DNA from: Aliarcobacter sp.
GTDB taxonomy: Bacteria > Campylobacterota > Campylobacteria > Campylobacterales > Arcobacteraceae
DNA length: 64,000 nucleotides
Direction: 5' to 3'
Assembly (NCBI GenBank): GCA_028689025.1
Contig: JAQTXA010000005.1
Location: 100,955-164,954 of the forward strand
The position numbers and the translations under genes are program-made. Below, piece by piece: positions 26,367 to 34,921 of the stretch. Each line of letters starts with the position of its first letter. The stretch's first letter is position 1. Under the pieces are notes generated by a model. The model was not told the origin of the DNA. It searched no databases and saw only the letters and a list, made by a program, of their open reading frames with translations.

Positions 26367-26591
26367 ATGTTGTTTGTAGGCGTTGATAAGGACGGAGTGA
26401 CTCACATGGTTATGACTGACGACTGGAAGGTACTCGAAGAGTTTGCCGGAATGGTTGAGAGGTACGAATTTGTTGCGGGGGGGGGGGTCGAGATGTTTGA
26501 GCTTATAGGAACTGGCATAGGAAGCTTTGTGCTTGGATGGCTTGGCTGTGAAATATGGATGGAATACAAAAAGAGAGGTAGATGGAAATGA
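26367..26591 (+). CDS. Small early membrane protein with an 11-G tract
   Basis: 74 residues. A hydrophilic N-terminal half is followed by a membrane segment (LIGTGIGSFVLGWLGCEIW) and a basic end. Eleven Gs run at 26477-26487 just before the membrane part; one more or one fewer leads to a stop within a few codons, removing the hydrophobic segment. Phase-variable expression is plausible. Function unknown. Confidence 0.5.
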   Translation: MLFVGVDKDGVTHMVMTDDWKVLEEFAGMVERYEFVAGGGVEMFELIGTGIGSFVLGWLGCEIWMEYKKRGRWK

Positions 26592-26791
26592 CTGCGACAC
26601 GACTTGGAAACGACACTTTGTGCCTCAATGAGGGGAAGTTTATTGTCTCTTTGAGCGTTGATGAAGCCAAAGAGCTTGCACGACAACTGGTTAGAGAGAC
26701 CGGAATGCCTATCTCCGAGCTGTTAAGACAACACACCGGAGGAGACCAGGCGAGAAAGCTGCGAGCGATTGCGGCTTATGGGGATAAATGA
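26582..26791 (+). CDS. Small early protein of unknown function
   Basis: 69 residues, overlapping the previous gene by 10 bp, with AGAGAGG before the ATG. An internal ATG two codons in is an alternative. VSLSVDEAKELARQLVRETG suggests a helical protein. No family recognised. Confidence 0.45.
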   Translation: MEMTATRLGNDTLCLNEGKFIVSLSVDEAKELARQLVRETGMPISELLRQHTGGDQARKLRAIAAYGDK

Positions 26792-26862
26792 AGCGTTGCT
26801 AAAGACCGTCACGGCGGTCTTTATGGAGTGCTTACACTCACAAAATAGGAAAAAGGAGAGCA

Positions 26863-26979
26863 ATGTCAATCAGGATTATACGAAAAAACAAAGATAACTT
26901 GCCGGTCGCATTGAAATATGGCTTTGTGTGCAAGAAGTCATTTTGTGACAAGCATCAACTTTCGGGAGAAAGGAAATGA
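26863..26979 (+). CDS. Very small early ORF (38 residues)
   Basis: Starts 4 bases after a strong AAAAAGGAG and ends in ATGA overlap with the next gene. It encodes a short basic peptide with two Cys (VCKKSFC). The good ribosome site and coupled stop-start support translation; role unknown. Confidence 0.4.
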   Translation: MSIRIIRKNKDNLPVALKYGFVCKKSFCDKHQLSGERK

Positions 26980-27164
26980 TGAAGTTTGGCGCAATATCTG
27001 CCGCAGTCATGGCGGCATTAGGTTTTGGAGCAAGAGTCGCAGAGACTCCGACACTCAAAACGCAAAAGAGTTTTGGACTTTCAAAGGCACCGGTAACAAA
27101 AGGCAAACGCCATAAGAGTCAAAAAATCAGGTCAAACAGACGCAAAGCAAAGATGAGGAGCTGA
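26976..27164 (+). CDS. Small basic early protein
   Basis: 62 residues: a hydrophobic N-terminus (MMKFGAISAAVMAALGFGAR) that could be a signal or membrane anchor, then a Lys/Arg-rich tail. GGGAGAAAGGA precedes the start. No family recognised. Confidence 0.4.
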   Translation: MMKFGAISAAVMAALGFGARVAETPTLKTQKSFGLSKAPVTKGKRHKSQKIRSNRRKAKMRS

Positions 27165-27165
27165 G

Positions 27166-27384
27166 ATGGATTTGATAAAGCTTGAAGCCAAAGTGCTTGA
27201 GATGGTCGGCAGACCTTTTACCGTATCGACACAATCGCTTTTCAAAAACAAGCGACTGTTTTTGAGAGTTGAGCCTGAGGGTGATGCCGAGTCGATTGAC
27301 TTTGTGATCTACGGTGAGAAGTGGGAGCAAATAGAGGTGGAGTTCTTTGAAGAGCTCGAAAAACAAATCAAACCTAAGGAGTGA
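27166..27384 (+). CDS. Small acidic early protein
   Basis: 72 residues, starting one base after the previous stop with TGAGGAG upstream. Alternating beta and charged helix (FLRVEPEGDAESIDFVIYGE). No family recognised; part of the Mu-like early operon. Confidence 0.4.
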   Translation: MDLIKLEAKVLEMVGRPFTVSTQSLFKNKRLFLRVEPEGDAESIDFVIYGEKWEQIEVEFFEELEKQIKPKE

Positions 27385-27386
27385 GA

Positions 27387-28007
27387 ATGGCTTTAACGGA
27401 TGAAAAAGGATGGTGGCTCAACAATCGTGGCGAGTCAGTACACAAAGACCTTGTAAGAGTCAACGAACAATTGAGAGATGAGATGGTTGAGGGGCTTATT
27501 GGTGATGCAAGACAAATATCAAAAAGTATCTTGGATTTTAAAGGATATTCGGCTGAAAAAATAGACAGCTATTTTGGGCTTTTGCTTCAAAATTACGGGA
27601 TAGACGAAAAGGCAAAAACCAAAAAAGGAAATATCACTCTTGAGAACTTTTCAGGGACAAAACGAGTCGAAGTTCGTGTCTCAGAGACGCTTCATTTTGA
27701 TGAAAAGATACAAATTGCAAAGCTCAAAATAGATGAGTATTTGATGGATGTAACAAAAGACTCTCTTCCCGAAATAATTACCTTAATTACAAGGGCGTTT
27801 GAAGTTGACAAAGAGGGGAATATTGACTCTAAAAAGATTTTTGCTTTGAAGAGCTACGACATCAAAGACCCTAGATGGGTTGAAGCAATGGAGATCATCG
27901 ATGAGAGTAAAAAAATAGCATACACAAAAAGCTATATCAGGTTTTATACAAGAGAGAATATCGAAGATGCGTGGAAGCTGATACCTATTGACATGGCGGC
28001 AGTGTAA
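27387..28007 (+). CDS. DUF3164 family protein of Mu-like phages
   Basis: 206 residues from ATG 27387, with AAGGAG five bases upstream (a GTG two codons earlier overlaps that site). Opening DEKGWWLNNRGESVHKDLVR and the later helical body match DUF3164, a family found in the early region of Mu-like prophages. Biochemical role unknown. Confidence 0.7.
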   Translation: MALTDEKGWWLNNRGESVHKDLVRVNEQLRDEMVEGLIGDARQISKSILDFKGYSAEKIDSYFGLLLQNYGIDEKAKTKKGNITLENFSGTKRVEVRVSETLHFDEKIQIAKLKIDEYLMDVTKDSLPEIITLITRAFEVDKEGNIDSKKIFALKSYDIKDPRWVEAMEIIDESKKIAYTKSYIRFYTRENIEDAWKLIPIDMAAV

Positions 28008-28039
28008 TAAAAAAATTATCATAAAAAAAGGAGTTAAAA

Positions 28040-28465
28040 ATGCCAAAGTTTGGAGAAACATCAAGGAGTCGTCTTGACACATGTCACCCCGATTTGCAAA
28101 GAATTTGCGAGAGAGTTATTACGGTGTTTGATTTTAGCGTCCTTGAGGGCGAAAGAACATTAGAGCTACAACAAAAGTATTTCAAAGAGGGTAAGAGCAA
28201 GCTTGACGGTGTCAACCAAAAGAGCAAACATCAAAGCAAGCCGAGCAACGCCGTTGACATTGCTCCTTATCCGATTGATTTCAACGAAAAAGAGAAAGCC
28301 CGAGCACGGTTCTATCATCTTGCCGGTTATATGTTTATGGCGGCAGCTCAGCTCAAAGCCGAGGGTGTTATCACCCATGAGCTCAGATGGGGCGGTGACT
28401 GGGACAGCGACAAAGATTTTGCAGACCAAAACTTTGACGACTTACCACACTTCGAGCTTGCATAA
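28040..28465 (+). CDS. Endolysin, M15 peptidase (L-Ala-D-Glu type)
   Basis: 141 residues. The zinc ligands are visible: H64 and D73 in SKHQSKPSNAVDIAPYPID and H137 in DLPHFEL, the pattern of phage M15_4 L-alanyl-D-glutamate endopeptidases. It would cut peptidoglycan stem peptides at lysis. It has no signal peptide, so it depends on a holin. It lies in the early/middle segment rather than beside the holin at 38806. Confidence 0.85.
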   Translation: MPKFGETSRSRLDTCHPDLQRICERVITVFDFSVLEGERTLELQQKYFKEGKSKLDGVNQKSKHQSKPSNAVDIAPYPIDFNEKEKARARFYHLAGYMFMAAAQLKAEGVITHELRWGGDWDSDKDFADQNFDDLPHFELA

Positions 28466-28476
28466 TAAGTTTAAAA

Positions 28477-28502
28477 GCCCGTTTAACACTGTTTAAACGG
28501 GC
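28477..28502. terminator. Hairpin after the endolysin gene
   Basis: GCCCGTTTAA and TTAAACGGGC form a perfect 10-bp stem around a 6-base loop. It is followed by ATTAAAACGCTTTTT, so termination is possible but the T-run is displaced. It also contains the TTTAAACGG motif seen in other intergenic regions of this prophage. Confidence 0.5.
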
Positions 28503-28567
28503 ATTAAAACGCTTTTTAAAGTCTCCAAATTGCTTGGCGACTTTCAAGATCGTTTATAGGAGAGAGA

Positions 28568-28699
28568 ATGGATTTAGGAAAACCGAACGCAAGATTTTTA
28601 ACCGCAAAAGAAAAGGCGGCTCTTTGGAGAGCTCTCAAGGACGGCAAAGCAAAAGTGATCCCTATCAAACAAAGGAGACCACATGCAAAGCAAAACTGA
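28568..28699 (+). CDS. Small basic ORF (43 residues)
   Basis: GGAGAGAG lies before the ATG. The peptide (NARFLTAKEKAALWRALKDG) is an amphipathic basic helix ending in Lys/Arg. It overlaps the next gene by 17 bp. Unknown role; supported by ribosome site and packing. Confidence 0.4.
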   Translation: MDLGKPNARFLTAKEKAALWRALKDGKAKVIPIKQRRPHAKQN

Positions 28700-28910
28700 G
28701 AGCTTGATTGAAAGCTTACTAAACACCGCAACTGGCTTTTTACTTTCACTGGTACTTGTCAATGTCGTATTGCCTCTTTATGGCTTCCCCGTTAAGCCTG
28801 GTCAATCTTTGGAGATAGTCACTATCTTTACGGTCGCATCTGTCGGTCGCTCTTATCTTTGGAGGAGATTTTTCAATAAAAAGGCTAAACGAATGGAGGC
28901 TAAAAAGTGA
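28683..28910 (+). CDS. Two-pass membrane protein (DUF7220-like)
   Basis: 75 residues with AAGGAG upstream. LLNTATGFLLSLVLVNVVLP and LEIVTIFTVASVGRSYLWRR give two membrane segments and the end is basic. The pattern resembles a small phage membrane family (DUF7220). Function unknown; holin-like activity cannot be excluded. Confidence 0.55.
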   Translation: MQSKTESLIESLLNTATGFLLSLVLVNVVLPLYGFPVKPGQSLEIVTIFTVASVGRSYLWRRFFNKKAKRMEAKK

Positions 28911-29818
28911 ATAATGTTTTTGAATATCTGCAAACGCTCAAGCTGCAAGACACTCATTTTAATGCAGAGGTTGAGTTTTTAATCCCCGACTTTTTGCCAA
29001 AAAAGCTCATAACAATGTATTACGCAGACGGAGGCAACGGCAAGAGCTGGCTTGCTCAAGCGATTACAAATCATTTGCTTGATGAAAAAAAGGTCGCAAT
29101 GTTGACTTATATCGACTTCGACAATCCGGTGAGCATCTTGAAAGACCGGAATATTTATGATCTACTCATCAAGAAGCATAAGAACCTAAACTATATCCAA
29201 CGCTCAACACTCAACATGCCGCCGTTTGACTTGCTCTTAAAGCTTGAAGAGCATGCCTACAATGGAGCTTATGAAGATTGTGTTTTTATGATTGACAGTT
29301 TGCGAAATGTGGTTGACATCATGCACGACGGCAAGGTGATGAGAGTGATGGATGCCCTGATGAATATCAGGGAAGCCGGAGCAACAATCGTACTCTTGCA
29401 CCATAGCAACAAAGACGGTCGAAACTATCAAGGCTCAAACAACATCAGAAACTCTATCGACTGCATGTATAGACTCGATAAGAGACCGAGTCAAGAGAAT
29501 GAGATTAATTTTTTGCTTGAAGTGCAAAAAGAGCGTGCCGGTATCAAAGACCGTGCGTTTTGTGTCAAGACGAAAGAGCTGAGCCTGCAAGAGATGGATT
29601 TTGATATTGCTTGCATGAACGAGTATGAGCTTGAGTTTGTCGAGAAAGTTAAAAAGGCTTTGACGCTTTACAAAGAGGGCTTGAATAAAACCGAGCTGCT
29701 TGAGAATACTGGTCACAAAAAAGATGATAAGACGGCGAGAGACACGCTAGATAAGTTCACCGACAAGTTTTGGAAGTCCAAAAAAGCGGGTAACAAATAT
29801 GTTTATAGTTTGGGTTGA
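28907..29818 (+). CDS. RecA-fold ATPase (AAA_25 / RepA-helicase-like)
   Basis: 303 residues from a GTG start with GGAGG upstream, overlapping the previous gene by 4 bp. Walker A DGGNGKSW (41-48), Walker B VFMIDSLRNV, and TIVLLHHSNKDGR match the RepA/AAA_25 family of hexameric helicase-like ATPases. The C-terminal 60 residues look like a winged helix. Such genes are unusual in Mu itself; it may help replication or DNA handling. Confidence 0.75.
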   Translation: MNNVFEYLQTLKLQDTHFNAEVEFLIPDFLPKKLITMYYADGGNGKSWLAQAITNHLLDEKKVAMLTYIDFDNPVSILKDRNIYDLLIKKHKNLNYIQRSTLNMPPFDLLLKLEEHAYNGAYEDCVFMIDSLRNVVDIMHDGKVMRVMDALMNIREAGATIVLLHHSNKDGRNYQGSNNIRNSIDCMYRLDKRPSQENEINFLLEVQKERAGIKDRAFCVKTKELSLQEMDFDIACMNEYELEFVEKVKKALTLYKEGLNKTELLENTGHKKDDKTARDTLDKFTDKFWKSKKAGNKYVYSLG

Positions 29819-29863
29819 TACAACCTTTACAACTTCTACAACTTGCAAGTTGTAAAGGTTGTA
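29819..29863. repeat. 17-bp perfect inverted repeat after the ATPase gene
   Basis: TACAACCTTTACAACTT (29819-29835) and its exact reverse complement (29847-29863) flank 11 bases that themselves repeat CTACAACTT. A further TTGTAG...CTACAACTT lies at 29859-29889. It begins directly after the ATPase stop. It could end transcription, bind a protein or act in replication. Confidence 0.6.
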
Positions 29864-29904
29864 GATGTTGTATGCCCCTGAGCTACAACTTGGAAGGATA
29901 AGAG

Positions 29905-30375
29905 ATGACAGCAAAACAAAAAGAGCTTAAAAAGCACCTTATCAAGGTGTGTCATACGCTCAAAAGCAGTAAGTTCCCCGATGATGATATACGCAAAGAT
30001 TATCTCTTCGTGACCTACGGCAAAACATCAATGAGTGAGCTGAGTATTGACCAGCTCAAAGAGTTTGCAATTTTCCTCGGTTATGGAAGAGCTGCTAAAG
30101 AGAAAAAGCCTTTTATCAAAGATAAGAGCGAGAAGACAGTGCAAAACGCAACCCAAAGTCAGATTGATACTATCGAGGGCGTTTGGTTTAGGATTGCTAG
30201 AGAGCCGAGCGATTTTGCGCTGAGAAACTACATCCACCGAATAACTGGCATGAGACCGCTTTATTTGCGCTTTTTAAGTCGCACGGATGCTCAAAAAGTC
30301 ATAACTGGTCTTTTGAAAATGCAAGAGGATTGGAACGAAAAGAGAAATGATGTAGATTTTAAAAGTGGAGAGTGA
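29905..30375 (+). CDS. GemA-like regulatory protein (Mu gp16, DUF1018)
   Basis: 156 residues; AAGGATAAGAG precedes the ATG. Helical N-terminal domain (DDDIRKDYLFVTYGKTSMSE) and C-terminal FALRNYIHRITGMRPLYLRF are typical of GemA/DUF1018. In Mu it modulates host gene expression and DNA topology early in infection. Confidence 0.8.
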   Translation: MTAKQKELKKHLIKVCHTLKSSKFPDDDIRKDYLFVTYGKTSMSELSIDQLKEFAIFLGYGRAAKEKKPFIKDKSEKTVQNATQSQIDTIEGVWFRIAREPSDFALRNYIHRITGMRPLYLRFLSRTDAQKVITGLLKMQEDWNEKRNDVDFKSGE

Positions 30376-30439
30376 GACCTGCCAATCCCGCTCCCCAAAG
30401 TAATAGAACTGCCAATTATATCACAGGAGGAGTTAAGGA

Positions 30440-30718
30440 ATGGTTACAACCGTGGAGCTATTTGAAGAGTTTTTTAATAAAATCAAAGAGTGCGACTCTA
30501 TAACCGACATTTACAAAGAGTTTGGTGGCAGTTCTATTTATGTGCCTTCTTATAAGTCCGTATGCAGAAACGAAGAGATATTGAACGAATACGAAGCCAT
30601 GAGCAAAGACGGAAGGTCGGGCTCAGGTATCATCCGAAAGCTTGCCTCAAAATATGACTTGTCTGTCTCTCAAATATACGCTATTACAAAAGACATCAGA
30701 GAGCCTTCACTTTTTTAA
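30440..30718 (+). CDS. Mor-like middle/late transcription activator
   Basis: 92 residues with AGGAGG-type ribosome site. GGSSIYVPSYKSV matches the Mor/C beta strand-linker, and SGSGIIRKLASKYDLSVSQI the recognition HTH. It should switch on the late operons, probably from the divergent region at 38613-38805. Its end overlaps the convergent head gene by 12 bp. No separate C-like gene was seen. Confidence 0.82.
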   Translation: MVTTVELFEEFFNKIKECDSITDIYKEFGGSSIYVPSYKSVCRNEEILNEYEAMSKDGRSGSGIIRKLASKYDLSVSQIYAITKDIREPSLF

Positions 30719-31384
30719 TAGGCTCTGAGCGTCCGCTTTTGCTTTTTCAGTCTTTACGCTTTGCTGGGCTGATAACTCACTTAACTTCTTATCATACGAT
30801 TTTCCTGCGTTATAATTCCAACCATCATCCGCAAATCCTACCTTAGCCACATCCGGCGTTACTCCAAACTTTTTGGCTTTGCTCTCTGTTATGGCATACG
30901 CCTGACAGCGACAGTTGAACCCGTTTGGAGGATAAAAACTATCCCAAAACTTATCATCTATCGGCAAAACCTTACCGTGCATCATTGCGTGTGATGGACG
31001 AGTGTGATTGTCTAAAATCGCAGAGTACCTCAAATAAGGAAAGTCCTCTTTCGTCTCTTGCATTTGCTTCCATGATCCGATTGATTTTGCTTGGTGCATA
31101 TTGGTCTGATAAACTGTCTTGACCCTAAAATCGCTCCAGCCCTTTTGCTTCCAAAGCTCCTTTGTCTGCTTTTTCCATTCCGCAAACCCCTGACCCTCTT
31201 CCAATGCCTTTTTGATAGAACCAAACACAAACTCAAGCTCTGAGCTCTTGGTGAGTTCGCTGACTGTAAAAGCGAAGACCTTTGCGTCTTGCTCAAGAGC
31301 TGCAAACTCTTCGGGTGACAAGAGCAGCTTTTTTACAAAGTATTCAATCGCCTCATCGGGAGTGATTTTGCCAAAGTTAATCAT
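30707..31384 (-). CDS. Mu F-like minor head protein
   Basis: 225 residues. The Mu gpF / SPP1 gp7 domain is visible: VYQTNMHQAKSIGSWKQM, RYSAILDNHTRPSHAMMHGK, and FYPPNGFNCRCQ with paired Cys. It is a minor capsid/morphogenesis protein attached to the portal. Last gene of the leftward head operon. Confidence 0.88.
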   Translation of the reverse strand: MINFGKITPDEAIEYFVKKLLLSPEEFAALEQDAKVFAFTVSELTKSSELEFVFGSIKKALEEGQGFAEWKKQTKELWKQKGWSDFRVKTVYQTNMHQAKSIGSWKQMQETKEDFPYLRYSAILDNHTRPSHAMMHGKVLPIDDKFWDSFYPPNGFNCRCQAYAITESKAKKFGVTPDVAKVGFADDGWNYNAGKSYDKKLSELSAQQSVKTEKAKADAQSLLKK

Positions 31385-32762
31385 CTTTGCTCATCCCATA
31401 AAGCTCAGAGATAAGGATTGCTTGCTCTATGGTCTTTTGATCCACATTCTCAAGTGAGTCCAGCGCATCAAGCAAATCCTCAAAGCTCTCCGACTTATCA
31501 AGCAGCTCGATAAAGTTTGATTTGCTCAAGCTTGCATTTTCGAGAAACGATGAGACGAGTTCGTCAAATAGTATGGCTCTTGCCGCTGCTTTCTGCTCGT
31601 CTGTATCTGTTTTATTCGCTATTAAATGGGCTTTAAACGGTGTTTTATTTGCCGTTACCGTTTCTTGTTGCTGCATCTCTTCGACCGTGATATTGTAGGT
31701 CGCTTCGATGTATTCTTTTGTTGGTCGGTATCCCATGTCGTAGATTGTTTTGTCTCTCGTTGCGAGCTCGGTGCGTGGATCATCCTCATCTTTGAGCATC
31801 ACATACATTTCGTCAGTGATACCGTTGACCTCTTTGAAATAGCCTATTGCACGATTTAAGACATGCTCAAGTATCTTTCGGTCTGCATTTGCCAAATCCT
31901 CTCTGATTTCGTTGTGAACCTGAGTTGCTGCCAAAGAGCCTGAGCTGACATTGCCGGTTAGATTGCCTCCAAGTATCGCACGATTGATTTGAGAGTCGCA
32001 GTAATCAATGAGCTTGTCAAAGTCGCCTTTGTTGGAGCTTGGATGGATGAGCTCTATTTTCTCATCAGGGTCAATAACTGCCGTGTCCCCGCTGAGCATT
32101 GCGTTAATCTCATTTGCCAACTCATCTGCATCAGAGTCGGTCTTACCAATCGCCCACGGGCTTCCAAACTTCTCAAGGAACCTAACCCAAAACTCCATTG
32201 AAGCATTTTTGAGTTTAACTGGAAAATAAATCTTTGCAATCGTTCCATCACCATAGGGCTTATTAAACCGTTTGCGGTATGTAGCGGTGATTATTTTGTA
32301 TTCAGGTATATCATAGAGCGTGCCTTGGTTTCTCCACTTCAAAACGCCCTCGCTGTCATATACAAAGGTGCGATAATCTCTTTGGATGAGTTCCGGCAAG
32401 TAAAGTCCGTCTTTGAGTTTCCAGTTGATTTCAAAAACATTGAAGCCGTACATGTAAGTGTCGAGAATTTGAGAGATGACATCCGGGGTGAATGCCTCCT
32501 CAAGAGCTGCAATGTGCTTGTCGTTTTTGCTGACAATCTGAAGCTCTTTTTTTTCGGTGACGCTCTTTCGGCTTTCGTCTGCTTGAGAGACACTCAAATC
32601 CCTGATAATTTTATCCATCTGCTCATCGCTCAGCCCTCCGATTATAGACGAAGTGTCAATCGAAAAAAGCTGCTCAACAAGACTATTATTTGAACTTACA
32701 AGTCTGCTTTTTTTGTTTGCATCGACTTTATTTGAGAAAAATCCCTTAAACATCTTAATCAT
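31377..32762 (-). CDS. Portal protein (Mu gp29, DUF935)
   Basis: 461 residues. FMYGFNVFEINWKLKDG, FVRFLEKFGSPWAIGK-like and LGGNLTGNVSSGSLAATQVH are DUF935 landmarks. It forms the portal ring of Mu-type capsids, unrelated in detail to the lambda-type portal of the outer phage. Overlaps neighbours by 8 bp each. Confidence 0.9.
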   Translation of the reverse strand: MIKMFKGFFSNKVDANKKSRLVSSNNSLVEQLFSIDTSSIIGGLSDEQMDKIIRDLSVSQADESRKSVTEKKELQIVSKNDKHIAALEEAFTPDVISQILDTYMYGFNVFEINWKLKDGLYLPELIQRDYRTFVYDSEGVLKWRNQGTLYDIPEYKIITATYRKRFNKPYGDGTIAKIYFPVKLKNASMEFWVRFLEKFGSPWAIGKTDSDADELANEINAMLSGDTAVIDPDEKIELIHPSSNKGDFDKLIDYCDSQINRAILGGNLTGNVSSGSLAATQVHNEIREDLANADRKILEHVLNRAIGYFKEVNGITDEMYVMLKDEDDPRTELATRDKTIYDMGYRPTKEYIEATYNITVEEMQQQETVTANKTPFKAHLIANKTDTDEQKAAARAILFDELVSSFLENASLSKSNFIELLDKSESFEDLLDALDSLENVDQKTIEQAILISELYGMSKDD

Positions 32763-34446
32763 CCATCACTCCTGGTCGTTTTCTAATTATGCGGTTTGTC
32801 CGTTTTTTCTTTTTATTCTTGCTCTTTTCGAGCTTGCTGAGCTTATAGGCTCCATGTAAACTATCGGGTGCGTCATCGTGCTCTCCTTCAGGAAACTCCT
32901 CAAGCTGCTCAATGAGAAGCGTGTGGCTCTTATGGAACATAATCTCTCCGTTTTCAATCGGAAGCTCAAGCTCTTCAATCCTCGCCTCTTTGTTTTGATA
33001 GTTATCCATCCCTCTGAGCGGTAAGTGTACTCCGGCATCAAATGCCGCCTCAAGCATCCAGCCCTTGAGGAAAAATTGACCGCCGTTTGTCTCAACGCCG
33101 ATAATCTTGCAGCGGTAGAGCTGCTGAAGCTTGATGACGGTGTTGATGATTTCTCTTGCTGGCATAACTTTGACTTTGCTCTCAAGAACATAGCCTTTGC
33201 GTTCACTGTCTTTTATTCCAAGGACAGTGATTGCCGTGTAGTCGCTTTTCTTTTTCTCTCCAGCTGGGTCAACCCACATAACATGGCGGTCGCATTTTGG
33301 AGCAGTGAGGTAAAAGTGCATATTCTCTTTTTTGAACTTTTGAGCCTCACTGAGAGGATTATTCATCTGCTCTTTGTTGAAAGCTTTGGGGTTTTCTGCT
33401 CTGATTTGCATGAGTTTATTGATCGGGAGAGCTTCTTTCCAAAGAACCTCTGCACCCTCGTCCATTTCGGTTTTATGCTTGAGATAGAAAGCCTCTGCCT
33501 CATGCGTCCCCATGTTTTTGTAAAGAAAGCCATATCTATCCCATAAGTCCATGCGCTTTGGAAAAGTGATAACGGACTGAAACTTTTTAGGGTTCCAAAA
33601 CTGGAGCTTGAGCTTTCGTGCGAGTACGCTGTCTCGGTGTAGAATGGTTCCGATGTAAAGAATATCCATCGACCTATCGGCTGAGCCTAAGTTCAAGACT
33701 GCTTCGTCTAGCCACTCTTCAAGCTTATCTCTTTGCGGTTTGCTTCTTACATTCGTGTCGTTCTCAAGGTCGTCAAGGATTGTGAGGTCGGGTCGATATA
33801 CGCCGAACTTTACACCCCTTAGTCTTTTGCCGCTACCAAACGCTTTGAACTTAACACCGTTGCGAGTGACAAACTCTCCAACTTTCCAGCTGGTACCGAC
33901 ACCGCAGACATCAGGAAAGTCAGCTTTGAGGTTTTCATTGTCCTCAAGCTCGACCTTGATTGCCTCAAGGTTTCCCTCGACCAGTTCGACTGCGTCTGAT
34001 ATTTCGACAATAAAGCGTTTCTTTTTGTATGTCGCACACCATAGTGGGAAGAGCTGCGAAACATAAGTAGTCTTTGCATGTCCCCTTGGTGCAGCTATGG
34101 CGTTCTTGGTTCCCTCAAGCGTTGTCGTAATCTCGACAAACTTTTCCTCAAGGTATTCGTGAAGAGCATTTTTGCCAGGTATGCTGAAATAATGTGGGAA
34201 GTATGTTCTTGACCAAAACTCAAAGTCATGCTCACCTCTTGCAACACGCTCGTCTCTCGTTTTCGGGTCAAGGGTGGCGTTGCATAGGATTTGAGCTCTC
34301 AGCTCCTCTTTGAGGTCATCCAACCAATCAACAAAATCTTTGCGTGTTAGCTTTCGGATAGTCTTCTCATCCTTGCCATCAAGCTCATAGCTGAGTCGTG
34401 TCTCCTCTAAGAACGAGTCCAGCTCTTCTTTACTAAACAACATCAA
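32755..34446 (-). CDS. Terminase large subunit (Mu gp28-like)
   Basis: 563 residues. Walker A-like AAPRGHAKTT (118-127), Walker B TILDDLENDT, and a nuclease domain starting MWVDPAGEKKKSDYTAITVL. Mu-type terminases package by headful from a pac site and take flanking host DNA, so each virion of this phage would carry a little outer-prophage DNA. Overlaps the small subunit by 14 bp. Confidence 0.9.
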   Translation of the reverse strand: MMLFSKEELDSFLEETRLSYELDGKDEKTIRKLTRKDFVDWLDDLKEELRAQILCNATLDPKTRDERVARGEHDFEFWSRTYFPHYFSIPGKNALHEYLEEKFVEITTTLEGTKNAIAAPRGHAKTTYVSQLFPLWCATYKKKRFIVEISDAVELVEGNLEAIKVELEDNENLKADFPDVCGVGTSWKVGEFVTRNGVKFKAFGSGKRLRGVKFGVYRPDLTILDDLENDTNVRSKPQRDKLEEWLDEAVLNLGSADRSMDILYIGTILHRDSVLARKLKLQFWNPKKFQSVITFPKRMDLWDRYGFLYKNMGTHEAEAFYLKHKTEMDEGAEVLWKEALPINKLMQIRAENPKAFNKEQMNNPLSEAQKFKKENMHFYLTAPKCDRHVMWVDPAGEKKKSDYTAITVLGIKDSERKGYVLESKVKVMPAREIINTVIKLQQLYRCKIIGVETNGGQFFLKGWMLEAAFDAGVHLPLRGMDNYQNKEARIEELELPIENGEIMFHKSHTLLIEQLEEFPEGEHDDAPDSLHGAYKLSKLEKSKNKKKKRTNRIIRKRPGVMDD

Positions 34447-34921
34447 TCGTTCCTAAGCTGTCGGTAAATTCTTTGCTGCCAAGCATGTCAACCATCTTCT
34501 CAATGCACTTTTTGTCGCCGGTATTTTTAAACTCTCCGACGATCAGCTGCACAACTCTTTTTGCGATTGCGAGTTTATAGCTCTCAGGGTCTTCAAAACT
34601 TGCCACTTTTTTCATTTTGGCAAATGAGTCTCCGAGCTGAGAGAGTGCTGATGCTTTCTCGTTTGCTTTTAGACTGGACTCATTTATCTCTTTGACTGCG
34701 AGATACATTTGCTCGATGAAGTTTTGATAAATCACAACTTTGTCATCGCCACGCTTATTCAGATAACCGGCAGCTCTGAGCTCATCCCAATCACCGTCTT
34801 GGCTTTTGTAGTTTTTGATAGTCTTTGCATTCTTTGACAATATCTGAGCGATTTTGTCGATGTCAAAGCCTTTTAAGTAAAGCTCTTTTGCGAGCTCTTT
34901 TGTATTAGTTGTTGGTGCCAA
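34433..34921 (-). CDS. Terminase small subunit (Mu gp27-like, DUF1804)
   Basis: 162 residues. ELYLKGFDIDKIAQILSKNA is an HTH_23-like DNA-binding helix pair as in DUF1804, followed by helical oligomerisation regions. It would select the packaging start site on the Mu-like genome. Confidence 0.8.
   Translation of the reverse strand: MAPTTNTKELAKELYLKGFDIDKIAQILSKNAKTIKNYKSQDGDWDELRAAGYLNKRGDDKVVIYQNFIEQMYLAVKEINESSLKANEKASALSQLGDSFAKMKKVASFEDPESYKLAIAKRVVQLIVGEFKNTGDKKCIEKMVDMLGSKEFTDSLGTIDVV

Noticed and set aside
30925-34066. Plus-strand open frames across the head operon
   Set aside because: Shadows of Mu F, gp29 and gp28 homologues, which have clear motifs on the minus strand.
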